From: Vreelandella olivaria
GTDB lineage: Bacteria > Pseudomonadota > Gammaproteobacteria > Pseudomonadales > Halomonadaceae
Assembly: GCF_023507745.1 (NCBI RefSeq)
Contig: NZ_JALPZO010000134.1
Coordinates: forward strand, 62,001-126,000
Reading direction: 5' to 3'
DNA: 64,000 nucleotides
Shown here: positions 26,446 to 34,962 of the stretch, piece by piece
Numbering within the stretch: the stretch's first letter is position 1
Layout: each line of letters opens with the position of its first letter
Translations under genes and position numbers: made by a program
Notes under the pieces: generated by a model
What the model was told of the DNA's origin: nothing
Database searches by the model: none
Seen by the model: only the letters and a program-made list of their open reading frames with translations

Positions 26446-26455
26446 TTGTATACAG
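26446..26455. promoter_or_regulatory. TTGTATACAG operator-like site between uraH and uraD
   Basis: One mismatch to TTGTATACAA in the 120-bp divergent uraH/uraD promoter region, 36 bp from the uraD GTG; a single site could control both directions. Confidence 0.6.
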
Positions 26456-26490
26456 TAATTCCATCATAGTACCGCTTTGGAGAGTTTTCA

Positions 26491-27030
26491 GTGACCACCT
26501 CTACTTTAGATAACCTTTCACCTGCACCCAGCACATGCAGCCTGGAAACTTTTATTGACCATTACGGTGATGTCTATGAGCACTCCCCCTGGGTGGCTGA
26601 AGCCGCCTGGAAAAAGGGGCTAAGCGCAGAACACGATGCGCCAGATGCCCTGGCCGAACTGATGGGACTTATGTTGCAGCAGGCCACACCTGAACAGCAA
26701 ATAGCAGTGATTCAGGCTCACCCTGATCTGGCAGGTAAGGCGGCCATGGCGGGAGAATTAACCAGGGACTCCACTCAGGAGCAGGCGGGAGCAGGCTTGG
26801 ATCAATGTACACCAAAAGAGTTTGCCCGGTTTGAGCAGCTCAATGCCGCTTATAAGGAAAAATTCGGTTTCCCGTTCATCATTGCTGTAAAGGGGCTTGA
26901 TCGCCACGCTATCCTGAAAGCGTTTGAGACACGATTACATAACGGTCTGGCGGAGGAGAGAGAAACCGCGATTCAGCAAATTATTCGTATTGCCCGATTC
27001 CGGCTCAGGGCGCGCGCAGAGCAGCTGTAA
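26491..27030 (+). CDS. uraD: OHCU decarboxylase
   Basis: Decarboxylates 2-oxo-4-hydroxy-4-carboxy-5-ureidoimidazoline to (S)-allantoin, completing urate to allantoin with PuuD and UraH. The 179-residue protein has the family patterns YEHSPWVAEAAW, IQAHPDLAGK with the catalytic His, TRDSTQEQAGAGLD and KEKFGFPFIIAVKG. It starts with GTG at 26491, with TTTGGAGAG 6 bp upstream. It diverges from the uraH operon. Confidence 0.95.
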   Translation: MTTSTLDNLSPAPSTCSLETFIDHYGDVYEHSPWVAEAAWKKGLSAEHDAPDALAELMGLMLQQATPEQQIAVIQAHPDLAGKAAMAGELTRDSTQEQAGAGLDQCTPKEFARFEQLNAAYKEKFGFPFIIAVKGLDRHAILKAFETRLHNGLAEERETAIQQIIRIARFRLRARAEQL

Positions 27031-27061
27031 AAAATAAACGGAGAGGGATCAGTGTCTCATC

Positions 27062-27090
27062 GCGTTAGAGCGTTTCCTGGGCGCTAACGC
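27062..27090. repeat. Inverted repeat downstream of uraD
   Basis: GCGTTAG(A)GCG and CGCTAACGC form a hairpin with a TTTCCTGGG loop just before the bidirectional terminator. Its role is not known. Confidence 0.5.
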
Positions 27091-27103
27091 ACAGGCACAA
27101 TAA

Positions 27104-27173
27104 AAAACCGCGCCTTTTGTGAAGCGCCCCCTAGCTGTTGGGTTAGGGGCCACTTCACTTTGGGCGCGGTTTT
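27104..27173. terminator. Bidirectional terminator between uraD and phasin gene
   Basis: Outer stem AAAACCGCGCC/GGCGCGGTTTT encloses a second imperfect stem (GAAGCGCCCCCTA/TAGGGGCCACTTC), with A and T runs on both flanks. It serves the convergent uraD and phasin genes. Confidence 0.85.
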
Positions 27174-27199
27174 AGATGCTGTCCTTGTCTTAGAACCAT

Positions 27200-27556
27200 T
27201 TACTGCTTGGCAGTTTCTACCGCCTTCTTGGTCGCTTCCTCAGCCATTTTCTGGCTATCCTGCATAAAGCTTTGGCTGATAGAAGTGACTTTTTCAGTAT
27301 CACCTTTCATGCGTTCCATCAGGTCAGTCGCCGTTTTTTGCTGGCTTTCCAAGGCTTTCTTAAAGCTATCTGCGTCTTTCACATCCAGCCACGCACGTGC
27401 CTGGGCGATTGTCATATCAGAGTAAGCCCGTGCAGCGTCCATTTGAGCACTGACCAGCTCTTCGTAGTAATCGAGCGCCGCCAGGGTGTAGGAACGCATC
27501 GGGGATACGAAAACAGATTCAAACTGCTGACTGGTTTTCTCTGCGGCCTTGTTCAT
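27200..27556 (-). CDS. phaP: Phasin family protein
   Basis: A 118-residue, mostly helical, charged amphipathic protein of the phasin family, which coats polyhydroxyalkanoate granules. Family features are FESVFVSPMRSYTLAALDYYEELVSAQMDAARAYSDM and a Lys/Glu-rich C-terminus ending KKAVETAKQ, with no membrane helix. The ATG at 27556 has AAGGAG 8 bp upstream; the longer open frame to 27637 includes the leader region. It is a single gene with its own terminator. PHA synthase is not in the window, so its granule role is inferred from the family. Confidence 0.85.
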   Translation of the reverse strand: MNKAAEKTSQQFESVFVSPMRSYTLAALDYYEELVSAQMDAARAYSDMTIAQARAWLDVKDADSFKKALESQQKTATDLMERMKGDTEKVTSISQSFMQDSQKMAEEATKKAVETAKQ

Positions 27557-27736
27557 CACGTAATCTCCTTGGAGTGAGCTAGCGATTCGACCCACATTCA
27601 CTGGCGGTCGATGGTAAGGCGGTTTGCCTTGACTCACTTCAAACTAGCAGTGCTTTTTGTGCAGTGCAATATGATTTTTTAACATGATGCAACTGCGACT
27701 AACCCCGGCGCACTGCCATTTTTAAAACGCTACTAT

Positions 27737-28426
27737 TTAAAGATTACCAAACAAATGTTTACGTGCCTGCTCATCCATCGCAACCCCTGCCTGGGGATTA
27801 ATGTCCTCGATCAGAGAATATGCTTTCCGCACTGCAGGACGCTGCGACACTTCATGGAACCAGCGTTCCAGATCAGGGAATTCTTCAAGGGTTTGGCGCT
27901 GCTTTTCCCATGGTACAATCCAGGGATACACCGCTATATCAGCAATGGAGTAGCTACCTCCCCCCACATAACTCTGCTGAGAAAGCCGCTGATCCAATAC
28001 CCCGTAAAGACGGCTTGTTTCACGCACATAGCGCTCAATGGCATACTCAATTTTCTGCGGCGCATAATGACCAAAATGATGGTTTTGGCCTGCCATCGGC
28101 CCAAGCCCGCCCATTTGCCAATGGAGCCACTGCAGTACTATGTAGCGCTCCCGGCCTTTAGCCGGTAAGAACTGGCCACATTTATCTGCCAAATACTCCA
28201 AAATGGCGCCTGATTCGAACAGCGCCAGCGGCTGACCACCATCGCTGGGTGCGTGATCGACAATGGCGGGGATGCGATTATTGGGCGAAATGGCAAGAAA
28301 CTCAGGATCAAACTGCTCACCGCGGCCAATATTGATTGGGTTAATACGGTAAGCAAGCTTTGCCTCTTCAAGCATGATGGAGATTTTGTGGCCGTTAGGT
28401 GTTGTCCAGTAATACAGGTCAATCAT
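27737..28426 (-). CDS. Glutathione S-transferase family protein (YfcG/YghU-like)
   Basis: A 229-residue cytosolic GST. The thioredoxin-like N-terminal domain starts MIDLYYWTTPNGHKISIMLEEAKL and has NNRIPAIVDH and LFESGAILEYLA, which bind glutathione; the helical C-terminal domain includes GQNHHFGHYAP and YSIADIAVYPWI. The N-terminal Thr/Asn pattern is that of the Nu-class disulfide-bond oxidoreductases YfcG and YghU. The ATG at 28426 has GAGGAG at good spacing. It follows a second, distantly related GST gene by 82 bp on the same strand. Confidence 0.9.
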   Translation of the reverse strand: MIDLYYWTTPNGHKISIMLEEAKLAYRINPINIGRGEQFDPEFLAISPNNRIPAIVDHAPSDGGQPLALFESGAILEYLADKCGQFLPAKGRERYIVLQWLHWQMGGLGPMAGQNHHFGHYAPQKIEYAIERYVRETSRLYGVLDQRLSQQSYVGGGSYSIADIAVYPWIVPWEKQRQTLEEFPDLERWFHEVSQRPAVRKAYSLIEDINPQAGVAMDEQARKHLFGNL

Positions 28427-28480
28427 TGCCATCTCCTCAACATAAACACTCAATGCGGTTTACATTGCCGGTGAGTCGGG

Positions 28481-28501
28481 AGCGACATCCCGGATGTCGC
28501 T
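28481..28501. repeat. Hairpin between the two GST genes
   Basis: Perfect 9-bp inverted repeat AGCGACATC/GATGTCGCT with a 3-nt loop just after the stop of the upstream GST gene. There is no T-run, so termination is doubtful. Confidence 0.5.
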
Positions 28502-28508
28502 GACCTCA

Positions 28509-29201
28509 TTATAGATCACGGATAGTGGTGGCTTTTCCTGCCACCCCACCGTGTACTTCCAGCATTCGTTTAAACCATAGGTCCAGCGGGTCTTCTTCAT
28601 CCACCAGGACTTCCAGAGACACGCTATAGGCCCACATCATGCTGCCAAACAGAAGATAATCGGCCCCACCAGGCTCCCCGCCATCGATAAACAATGAGGC
28701 TCTTAACTGGTCGCGCACGGGAGCTAATACCCGCTTTAGTTGGCGACGCCCCTGTTCAGGCTGGTGTACCTCTTCCAGGCGTGCTCCGAAGCGGGCTTCA
28801 CGCGTTTCGCGAAAATAGGCTTTATCCGATGGATCGATCGCCTCCAGTAAATCCATCGCGACAATACGAAAGATGGGAGGTGTAACACTACGCTCGACAA
28901 ACCGCTTAAAGAACAGCGCACGCTGGTAGCTAATGCCTTCCCCCAGCACCGGGGCTTCAGGATACGCTTTATCCAGATAACGCATAATCTCGAAGCTGTC
29001 AGTGACCACCGTGTCGCCATCGCTTAGTACAGGCACTTTGTCGTAGTTAGCAAAAGCGAGCGCCTCTTTTTCCAAAAACCGCCAAGGAACGGTATCAAAC
29101 GATAACCCCTTATGGGCCATTGCCATACGTACCCGCCAGCAGTAAGGAGAAAAGCGTAAACGCTCATCCCGACCACATAAATCATACAGTATGCGTGCCA
29201 T
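28509..29201 (-). CDS. Glutathione S-transferase family protein
   Basis: A 230-residue protein with a GST_N-like domain (LYDLCGRDERLRFSPYCWRVRMAMAHKGL; the SPYCWR motif places a Cys in the active-site loop, as in omega/beta-etherase-like members), DKVPVLSDGD and DSFEIMRYLDKAYPE, then a helical C-terminal domain. Members with this Cys can act as glutathione lyases or reductases; the substrate is unknown. The ATG at 29201 has AAGGGG upstream; the frame is open to 29237 with weaker support. Confidence 0.85.
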   Translation of the reverse strand: MARILYDLCGRDERLRFSPYCWRVRMAMAHKGLSFDTVPWRFLEKEALAFANYDKVPVLSDGDTVVTDSFEIMRYLDKAYPEAPVLGEGISYQRALFFKRFVERSVTPPIFRIVAMDLLEAIDPSDKAYFRETREARFGARLEEVHQPEQGRRQLKRVLAPVRDQLRASLFIDGGEPGGADYLLFGSMMWAYSVSLEVLVDEEDPLDLWFKRMLEVHGGVAGKATTIRDL

Positions 29202-29594
29202 CGCGACCCCTTCTCTTGGTGTGCATTCGTTATTCATTGACCATTATGAGATAACCTACTCATCAACAGTGAGGCTAAGCCCTGCCTGGCGCAAGTAGCG
29301 AGCGTTCGCGTCCATGCTTCAGTAGGGTCTACACTGTCTATTAGTCTAATGGGTCGCCGACCTTCCCTAACTCAACAAACATCTTAAAAAATATTAAAAA
29401 ACAAACATTTAAAATAAAATAACTGCGCTAGAAATGTTAAAAACACACCCCGTTAACTGGTATGACCAATTCTCCAATCTAGTTATTCCGGCAACCTGAC
29501 CGTATCTTTCACACTACTCCGACCAGTATTGCGTTGACAGTCTGGTTGGCTATTGCGGAGCACACCAAATCAATAACAAGGGGCCGTTCCTCCC
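29202..29594. other. Intergenic region upstream of the lactate permease gene
   Basis: A 393-bp stretch with no gene. It contains an A/T-rich block (29375-29450) and the TGGTATGACCA operator-like site listed separately. It separates the divergent GST and permease genes and should hold both promoters; I could not place a convincing -10/-35 pair. Confidence 0.5.
29458..29468. promoter_or_regulatory. TGGT-N3-ACCA operator upstream of the permease gene
   Basis: TGGTATGACCA is a perfect FadR/PdhR/LldR-type inverted repeat, 127 bp before the permease ATG. The same form occurs before glcD. Confidence 0.6.
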
Positions 29595-31286
29595 ATGAAT
29601 GAAACTACACTTGCACTTCTGGCATTTCTGCCGCTGTTGCTCTCAGGTATTTTGCTCGTTGGCTTCAAAATACCTGCCAAAATAGCGATGCCGATTGTTT
29701 TTCTGACGGCTGCCATTATTGGCCTGACCGTTTGGGATATGTCATTTAGCCGTGTGGCAGCGTCTACCATTCAGGGTCTGATTCAAACAGCGGGCCTGCT
29801 TTGGATCATCTTTGGCGCTATTCTGCTGCTCAATACGCTGAAACACTCTGGAGGCATCACCGCCATTCGTAACGGCTTTTCAGGTATCAGTCCTGACCGC
29901 CGTGTACAGGCGTTAATTGTTGCCTGGTTGTTTGGCTGTTTTATTGAAGGTGCGTCTGGCTTCGGCACACCAGCGGCTGTGGCAGCTCCTTTAATGGTTG
30001 CCCTGGGTTTCCCGGCATTGGCCGCGGTGGTGGTGGGTATGATGATCCAGTCCACCCCTGTGTCGTTTGGTGCGGTTGGTACGCCCATCGTGGTGGGGGT
30101 CGGCAGCGGCCTCAACCGTGCGGATATCACCACTCAGTTAGAGGCAAGCGGCTCCACGTGGGATGTCTTTTTCCAACAGGTAACAAGTTCTGTGGCAATC
30201 ACCCACGGTATTGTAGGCATCCTGATGCCACTGATTCTGGTCCTGGTTATGGTGCGCTTCTTTGGCGCTAACCGTTCGTGGAAGGAAGGTCTGTCGATCA
30301 CACCTTTTGCCATCTTCACCGGTATCGCCTTTGTTGTGCCTTACATGCTGGTCGGCGTTATCCTGGGCCCGGAATTTCCATCCATGATTGGCGCGATGGT
30401 GGGTCTGGCGATTGTTGTACCGGCAGCCCGTAAAGGCTTCTTGCTACCCAAAGATACCTGGGACTTTCCTGAGTCCACCTCCTGGCCTGATGAGTGGATT
30501 GGCAACCTGCAAATCAAGCTTGATGACGTAGCCGGTAAGGCACCTATGTCAACCTTTAAAGGCTGGGTTCCTTACGTACTGCTAGCACTGTTCCTGGTAG
30601 CTTCACGTACCATTGAGCCGCTGCAAGCTGCGTTAACCTCTATCAGCCTGGACTGGAACAATATATTTGGTGAGACGGGTGTTAGTGGCGGCATACAGCC
30701 ACTCTATCTGCCTGGCGGGATCATTCTGGCGGTCGTGTTGGTCACCTACTTCCTGCATAGGATGAATCCTCGCCAGATGAGCGCGGCCATCTCTGAATCT
30801 ACCAAAACCATTTTTGGTGCTGGCTTCGTGCTGGTTTTCACCGTCCCCATGGTACGTATCCTGATCAACTCTGGGGTTAACGGTGCAGATCTCGTCTCCA
30901 TGCCGGTTATGATGGCCCAGGCAGTGGCTGATGGAGTTGGCGGCGTTTATCCCTTCTTTGCCCCAGCCGTGGGTGCAATGGGTGCCTTTATTGCGGGTTC
31001 CAACACCGTCTCCAACCTGATGCTGGCAGAGTTCCAGTTCAGTATCGCGCAAACCCTGGGCCTCTCTACGGCCATGATGATAGCGCTTCAGGCGGTGGGT
31101 GCTGCTGCAGGGAATATGATCGCGATTCATAACGTGGTGGCCGCCTCAGCCACGGTCGGCCTGTTGGGCCGCGAAGGGACCACGATCCGCAAAACCATTA
31201 TTCCTACCATCTACTACCTGGTGTTTACCGGCATTATTGCCATGCTCGCGTTCTATGTCCTGGGGGTAACAGACCCTTTAATGTAG
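29595..31286 (+). CDS. lldP: L-lactate/glycolate permease (LctP family)
   Basis: A 563-residue inner-membrane symporter with about 12-14 helices. Family motifs are [48 protein letters not shown], and [14 protein letters not shown] near the end, plus [20 protein letters not shown]. It imports lactate or glycolate with protons. No lactate dehydrogenase lies next to it; the YdiJ-like and glc genes downstream could use the substrate. A terminator follows. Confidence 0.94.
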   Translation: MNETTLALLAFLPLLLSGILLVGFKIPAKIAMPIVFLTAAIIGLTVWDMSFSRVAASTIQGLIQTAGLLWIIFGAILLLNTLKHSGGITAIRNGFSGISPDRRVQALIVAWLFGCFIEGASGFGTPAAVAAPLMVALGFPALAAVVVGMMIQSTPVSFGAVGTPIVVGVGSGLNRADITTQLEASGSTWDVFFQQVTSSVAITHGIVGILMPLILVLVMVRFFGANRSWKEGLSITPFAIFTGIAFVVPYMLVGVILGPEFPSMIGAMVGLAIVVPAARKGFLLPKDTWDFPESTSWPDEWIGNLQIKLDDVAGKAPMSTFKGWVPYVLLALFLVASRTIEPLQAALTSISLDWNNIFGETGVSGGIQPLYLPGGIILAVVLVTYFLHRMNPRQMSAAISESTKTIFGAGFVLVFTVPMVRILINSGVNGADLVSMPVMMAQAVADGVGGVYPFFAPAVGAMGAFIAGSNTVSNLMLAEFQFSIAQTLGLSTAMMIALQAVGAAAGNMIAIHNVVAASATVGLLGREGTTIRKTIIPTIYYLVFTGIIAMLAFYVLGVTDPLM

Positions 31287-31311
31287 AGATCCAACACAGT
31301 AGTAAGTACTT

Positions 31312-31342
31312 GCCTCACCCCAGCTATCGACTGGGGTGAGGC
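31312..31342 (+). terminator. Terminator after the lactate permease gene
   Basis: Perfect 12-bp stem GCCTCACCCCAG/CTGGGGTGAGGC with a 7-nt loop, followed by a short GTTTAA. It may also serve the convergent gamma-carbonic anhydrase gene. Confidence 0.7.
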
Positions 31343-31370
31343 GTTTAAGGACAAGCCGTTTAGCTCACCA

Positions 31371-31895
31371 TCAACCAATACGCTTAAGCGTTTTGGCATG
31401 TTGTTGGCTACGCAGCACATAACTTTGAGCATTCATCTTTAAGCCCTCCACTGCCTCTGCAGAAAGCTCCCTAACCACCTTGGCGGGAGAGCCCAAAATC
31501 AGAGAATTGGGTGGAAAAACCGCTCCCTCTTTAATAAAAGCGCCAGCGCCGACCAGGCTGTTTTCGCCAATCACCGCGCCGTTCAACACAACGGCCTGGA
31601 TACCAATCAGACAGCCATCCCCCACGGTACAGCCGTGCAGCATGGCTTGATGCCCAACCGTGACGCCTTTACCGACTTTCAGGGGATAACCAGGGTCTGC
31701 GTGCAGGACCGCGCCGTCCTGGATATTGCTCTCCTCACCAATTTCCAGATGATCACTATCGCCACGCAAAACGGCATGATACCAAACGCTTGAACGAGTT
31801 TTCAGCGTTACTTGCCCCATCACGTCAGCGGTTTCCGCAATATAAACATCATCGTGAATTTCTGGCTGGTGCTCACCAAATTGATAGATGGCCAC
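31371..31895 (-). CDS. Gamma-carbonic anhydrase-like hexapeptide protein
   Basis: A 174-residue left-handed beta-helix protein of the YrdA/PaaY type. Hexapeptide repeats run through the middle, and the metal ligands appear as His in VLHADPG and the pair in VTVGHQAMLHGC. Members act as carbonic anhydrases or, as PaaY does, as CoA thioesterases; the nearby CoA genes make the second worth considering. GTG at 31895 (AAAGGAG upstream) is preferred over GTG at 31904. It follows the YdiJ-like gene by 45 bp on the same strand and may be its operon partner. Confidence 0.88.
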   Translation of the reverse strand: MAIYQFGEHQPEIHDDVYIAETADVMGQVTLKTRSSVWYHAVLRGDSDHLEIGEESNIQDGAVLHADPGYPLKVGKGVTVGHQAMLHGCTVGDGCLIGIQAVVLNGAVIGENSLVGAGAFIKEGAVFPPNSLILGSPAKVVRELSAEAVEGLKMNAQSYVLRSQQHAKTLKRIG

Positions 31896-31940
31896 GTAAA
31901 ACACTCCTTTTGTTTGTTATCACCACGACTGACCCAAACC

Positions 31941-34900
31941 CTAGGCTAGCGCCTGTTCCAGCAATCGGGCAACGTGAATTGCTTCGCGCCCGCTTCCATC
32001 GTGGATCTGATGACGACAGCTGGTACCATCTGCCACCAATACGGCATCCTCACCGGCTTGGCGAATAGCAGGCAATAGCGATAGCTCGGCCATTTTCAGG
32101 GACGCCGCATAGTGCTCGGCTTCATAACCAAAACTCCCGGCCATGCCACAGCATGAAGACTCAATCGTCTCGACCGAAAGACCCGGCACCCAGCCTAGCA
32201 CCTGCTCAACGGGGCGCAGGGCATCAAACGCCTTTTGGTGGCAATGGCCATGTAGCATCGCTCGTGTTACTGCCAGCGGCTTCAACTCAAGGGGTAACTG
32301 GCCTGCCGTGTGTGCTTTCACTAAAAATTCTTCAAACAGATAAGCAGATTCCGCAAGCGCCTTGGCTTCTTCGCCAAAGCCATACTGGAGAAACTCATCG
32401 CGCATACTAAGCAGGCAGGAAGGCTCTAAGCCTACAATGGCAACGCCACGCTCAACGAAGGGCATCAGGTGCTCAAGGGTTCGCTTAGCCTCGGCTTTGG
32501 CTTTTTCAAACTGGCCGGAAGACAGATAGGTGCGGCCACAACATAATGGCCGCTGGCCTTTCACCATATTGAGGTATACGCGATACCCTGCCGCCTCCAG
32601 TACCCGTTTGGCCGCTTTGGCATTATCGCCTTCCATGTAATTATTAAAGGTATCAACGAACAGCAGCACCTCATGTTCACTGATCGTGGCTCGGGTTGCT
32701 ACCTCGTTACTCTGGCTCGCCAGGAAGTTACCCTTGAACCCAGGCAGTGCCCGCTGGGGGGCTAAATGAAGTGCATTCTTGATATGTTTCGCTAACCATG
32801 GAACACGCTCGACACCATTGACCAGGCCAGAAAATTTACTGGCCCAAAGGGCATAACGGGGCATCTCCCCTACCATACGGTCACGCAACGACAGGCCTTT
32901 CGCCCGGACTCTGGCAGTGCGGGCTTCAATTTTGAATTTCGCCATATCAACACCAGTGGGGCAGTCGCGCTTGCACCCTTTGCAGGACACACACAGATCA
33001 AGCGCCTCTTTGACTGCATCACCGGCAAGCCCCTCCTCGCCCAACTGGCCGGAAAGCACCAGGCGCAGCGTATTCGCACGGCCCCGGGTAAGGTGCTGCT
33101 CATCTTTGGTAATACGGAAGCTGGGGCACATGGTGCCCGCGTCAAACTTCCGGCAGTGCCCATTGTTATTACACATTTCCACTGCCATGGCTAACCCATG
33201 AGTAGTATCCCCTGCGGTGCCTGGCAGTGTTTGCTCCCCGGTCAGCGGATCACGCTGAACATTCCACGATGACCAGTCAAATACCGGCGTGAGGGGGATG
33301 CGCTGATAGGTGGTGGGGAAACGAAAATAGCGTTCATCGTCCATTTTTGGGGTATCGACGATTTTGCCTGGATTAAACAGATTATCGGGATCAAAGAGCT
33401 GTTTAATCTCCCGAAACGCGTTATTCACCGTTTCACCAAACTGCCATGCCACCCACTCACCACGGCACAGCCCGTCGCCATGCTCCCCGGAGTAAGCACC
33501 TTTATATTCACGTACCAGGGAAGAGGCCAACTCAGCAATTTCACGCATTTTTTGAGCACCGCCACGGCGCATATCAAGGATGGGCCTAACGTGCAGCGTG
33601 CCCACTCCTGCATGGGCATACCAGGTACCCTCGGTGCCATAGCGGTTGAACACATCCGTAAGCTTGCTGGTGTACTCGGCCAGATGTTCCAGGGGAACCG
33701 CACAATCCTCGATAAACGAAACCGGCTTGCCATCCCCCTTCATGCTCATCATGATGTTGAGCCCCGCCTTGCGCACATTCCACAACGCTTTCTGCTCAAC
33801 TGCTTCCGGCATATCCACCACACTGCCGTGGAGCCCCAAATCGCCCATCAATTCGTTAAGGCGTTGTAGTGCGGCCAGCTGTTCGTTGCGATCCTGGCCG
33901 GCAAACTCCACCAGCAAAATCGCTTCGGGTTTGCCGATCAACGCCTTTTCAATAACAGGCCGAAACGCCGGGTTTTCCAGCGAGAGTTCAATCATTGTGC
34001 GGTCAACCAGCTCAACGGCCATCGGCCCCAGCTTGACAATATGCTGGGTGAAGTCCATCGCCTGATAAAAGGTCGGAAAATTAACCACTCCCAGTACTTT
34101 CTGCTCAGGGAGAGGGGAAAGTTTGAGCTTGATACGTCGGCTAACCGCCAAAGTACCTTCAGACCCCACCAACAGGTGGGCCAGATTGGCGCGCCCATCC
34201 GGGTCGTAGGGCTTGGGGTTTTGACAATCAAAAAGATCCAGATTATAGCCACCCACCCGGCGCAACACCTTGGGGAAATGGTTGCGGATATCAGGGCCTA
34301 CCCGCCCGGCAATGGCTTGTACCTGCTGGGCCAGTTGCTGTTCACGGGAGCCTGCCTGGAACGCATCCACAAAACTGAAATCCACCTCGGCGCCATCGGC
34401 TAACAGCGCTTCCACCCCGATAACGTTATGCACCATATTACCGTAATAGATGGAACGCGAACCGCAGGAGTTATTACCGGCCATACCACCAATGGTGCAC
34501 TGCGCGCTGGTGGAAACATCCACGGGATACCATAGTCCATAAGGCTTTAACCAGGCGTTCAAGTGGTCAAGCACCATACCTGGCTCCACCACGACTGTAC
34601 GCGCCTCTTCGTCAAACGCTACCACCTGGTTGAGCCAGCGAGTGGTGTCGACGATTAGCGCCTCACCCACAGTTTGACCACACTGGCTGGTACCTGCCCC
34701 ACGTGCCAGCACCGGTACTTTGGCATCGCGGGCAATATCGAGGGCAACTTTCAGATCTTCCTGGTGGCGGGGGATCACCACGCCAACAGGCGTCACCTGA
34801 TAGATGGAAGCATCGGTGGCATAACGCCCGCGAGTGGCATGGTCGAACAGTACGTTACCGTTTATTTCCTGGGCTAGCCGCTCTGCCAGCGTGCTAACTG

Positions 34901-34949
34901 GTTGTATCCTGGCGTCCCGGGATCGATATTGGTGGGTAAGTGACGTCAT
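31941..34949 (-). CDS. YdiJ-like FAD/FeS D-2-hydroxyacid dehydrogenase (fused GlcD/GlcF type)
   Basis: A 1002-residue fused flavoprotein. The N-terminal PCMH FAD domain has PVLARGAGTSQCGQ and GMAGNNSCGSRSIYYGN; a FAD-oxidase C-terminal domain follows. An FeS region contains CVSCKGCKRDCPTGVDMAKFK, and C-terminal CCG domains contain CCGRTYLSSGQ, HGHCHQKAF and SSCCGMAGSFGYE. This is the arrangement of YdiJ, a D-2-hydroxyacid (2-hydroxyglutarate/lactate) dehydrogenase that feeds electrons to the quinone pool. The substrate here is unknown. The ATG at 34949 has AAAGGAGG upstream; the frame is open to 35039 but overlaps the aminotransferase gene. It starts 13 bp after that gene's stop. Confidence 0.9.
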   Translation of the reverse strand: MTSLTHQYRSRDARIQPVSTLAERLAQEINGNVLFDHATRGRYATDASIYQVTPVGVVIPRHQEDLKVALDIARDAKVPVLARGAGTSQCGQTVGEALIVDTTRWLNQVVAFDEEARTVVVEPGMVLDHLNAWLKPYGLWYPVDVSTSAQCTIGGMAGNNSCGSRSIYYGNMVHNVIGVEALLADGAEVDFSFVDAFQAGSREQQLAQQVQAIAGRVGPDIRNHFPKVLRRVGGYNLDLFDCQNPKPYDPDGRANLAHLLVGSEGTLAVSRRIKLKLSPLPEQKVLGVVNFPTFYQAMDFTQHIVKLGPMAVELVDRTMIELSLENPAFRPVIEKALIGKPEAILLVEFAGQDRNEQLAALQRLNELMGDLGLHGSVVDMPEAVEQKALWNVRKAGLNIMMSMKGDGKPVSFIEDCAVPLEHLAEYTSKLTDVFNRYGTEGTWYAHAGVGTLHVRPILDMRRGGAQKMREIAELASSLVREYKGAYSGEHGDGLCRGEWVAWQFGETVNNAFREIKQLFDPDNLFNPGKIVDTPKMDDERYFRFPTTYQRIPLTPVFDWSSWNVQRDPLTGEQTLPGTAGDTTHGLAMAVEMCNNNGHCRKFDAGTMCPSFRITKDEQHLTRGRANTLRLVLSGQLGEEGLAGDAVKEALDLCVSCKGCKRDCPTGVDMAKFKIEARTARVRAKGLSLRDRMVGEMPRYALWASKFSGLVNGVERVPWLAKHIKNALHLAPQRALPGFKGNFLASQSNEVATRATISEHEVLLFVDTFNNYMEGDNAKAAKRVLEAAGYRVYLNMVKGQRPLCCGRTYLSSGQFEKAKAEAKRTLEHLMPFVERGVAIVGLEPSCLLSMRDEFLQYGFGEEAKALAESAYLFEEFLVKAHTAGQLPLELKPLAVTRAMLHGHCHQKAFDALRPVEQVLGWVPGLSVETIESSCCGMAGSFGYEAEHYAASLKMAELSLLPAIRQAGEDAVLVADGTSCRHQIHDGSGREAIHVARLLEQALA

Positions 34950-34962
34950 GGCACACCTCCTT

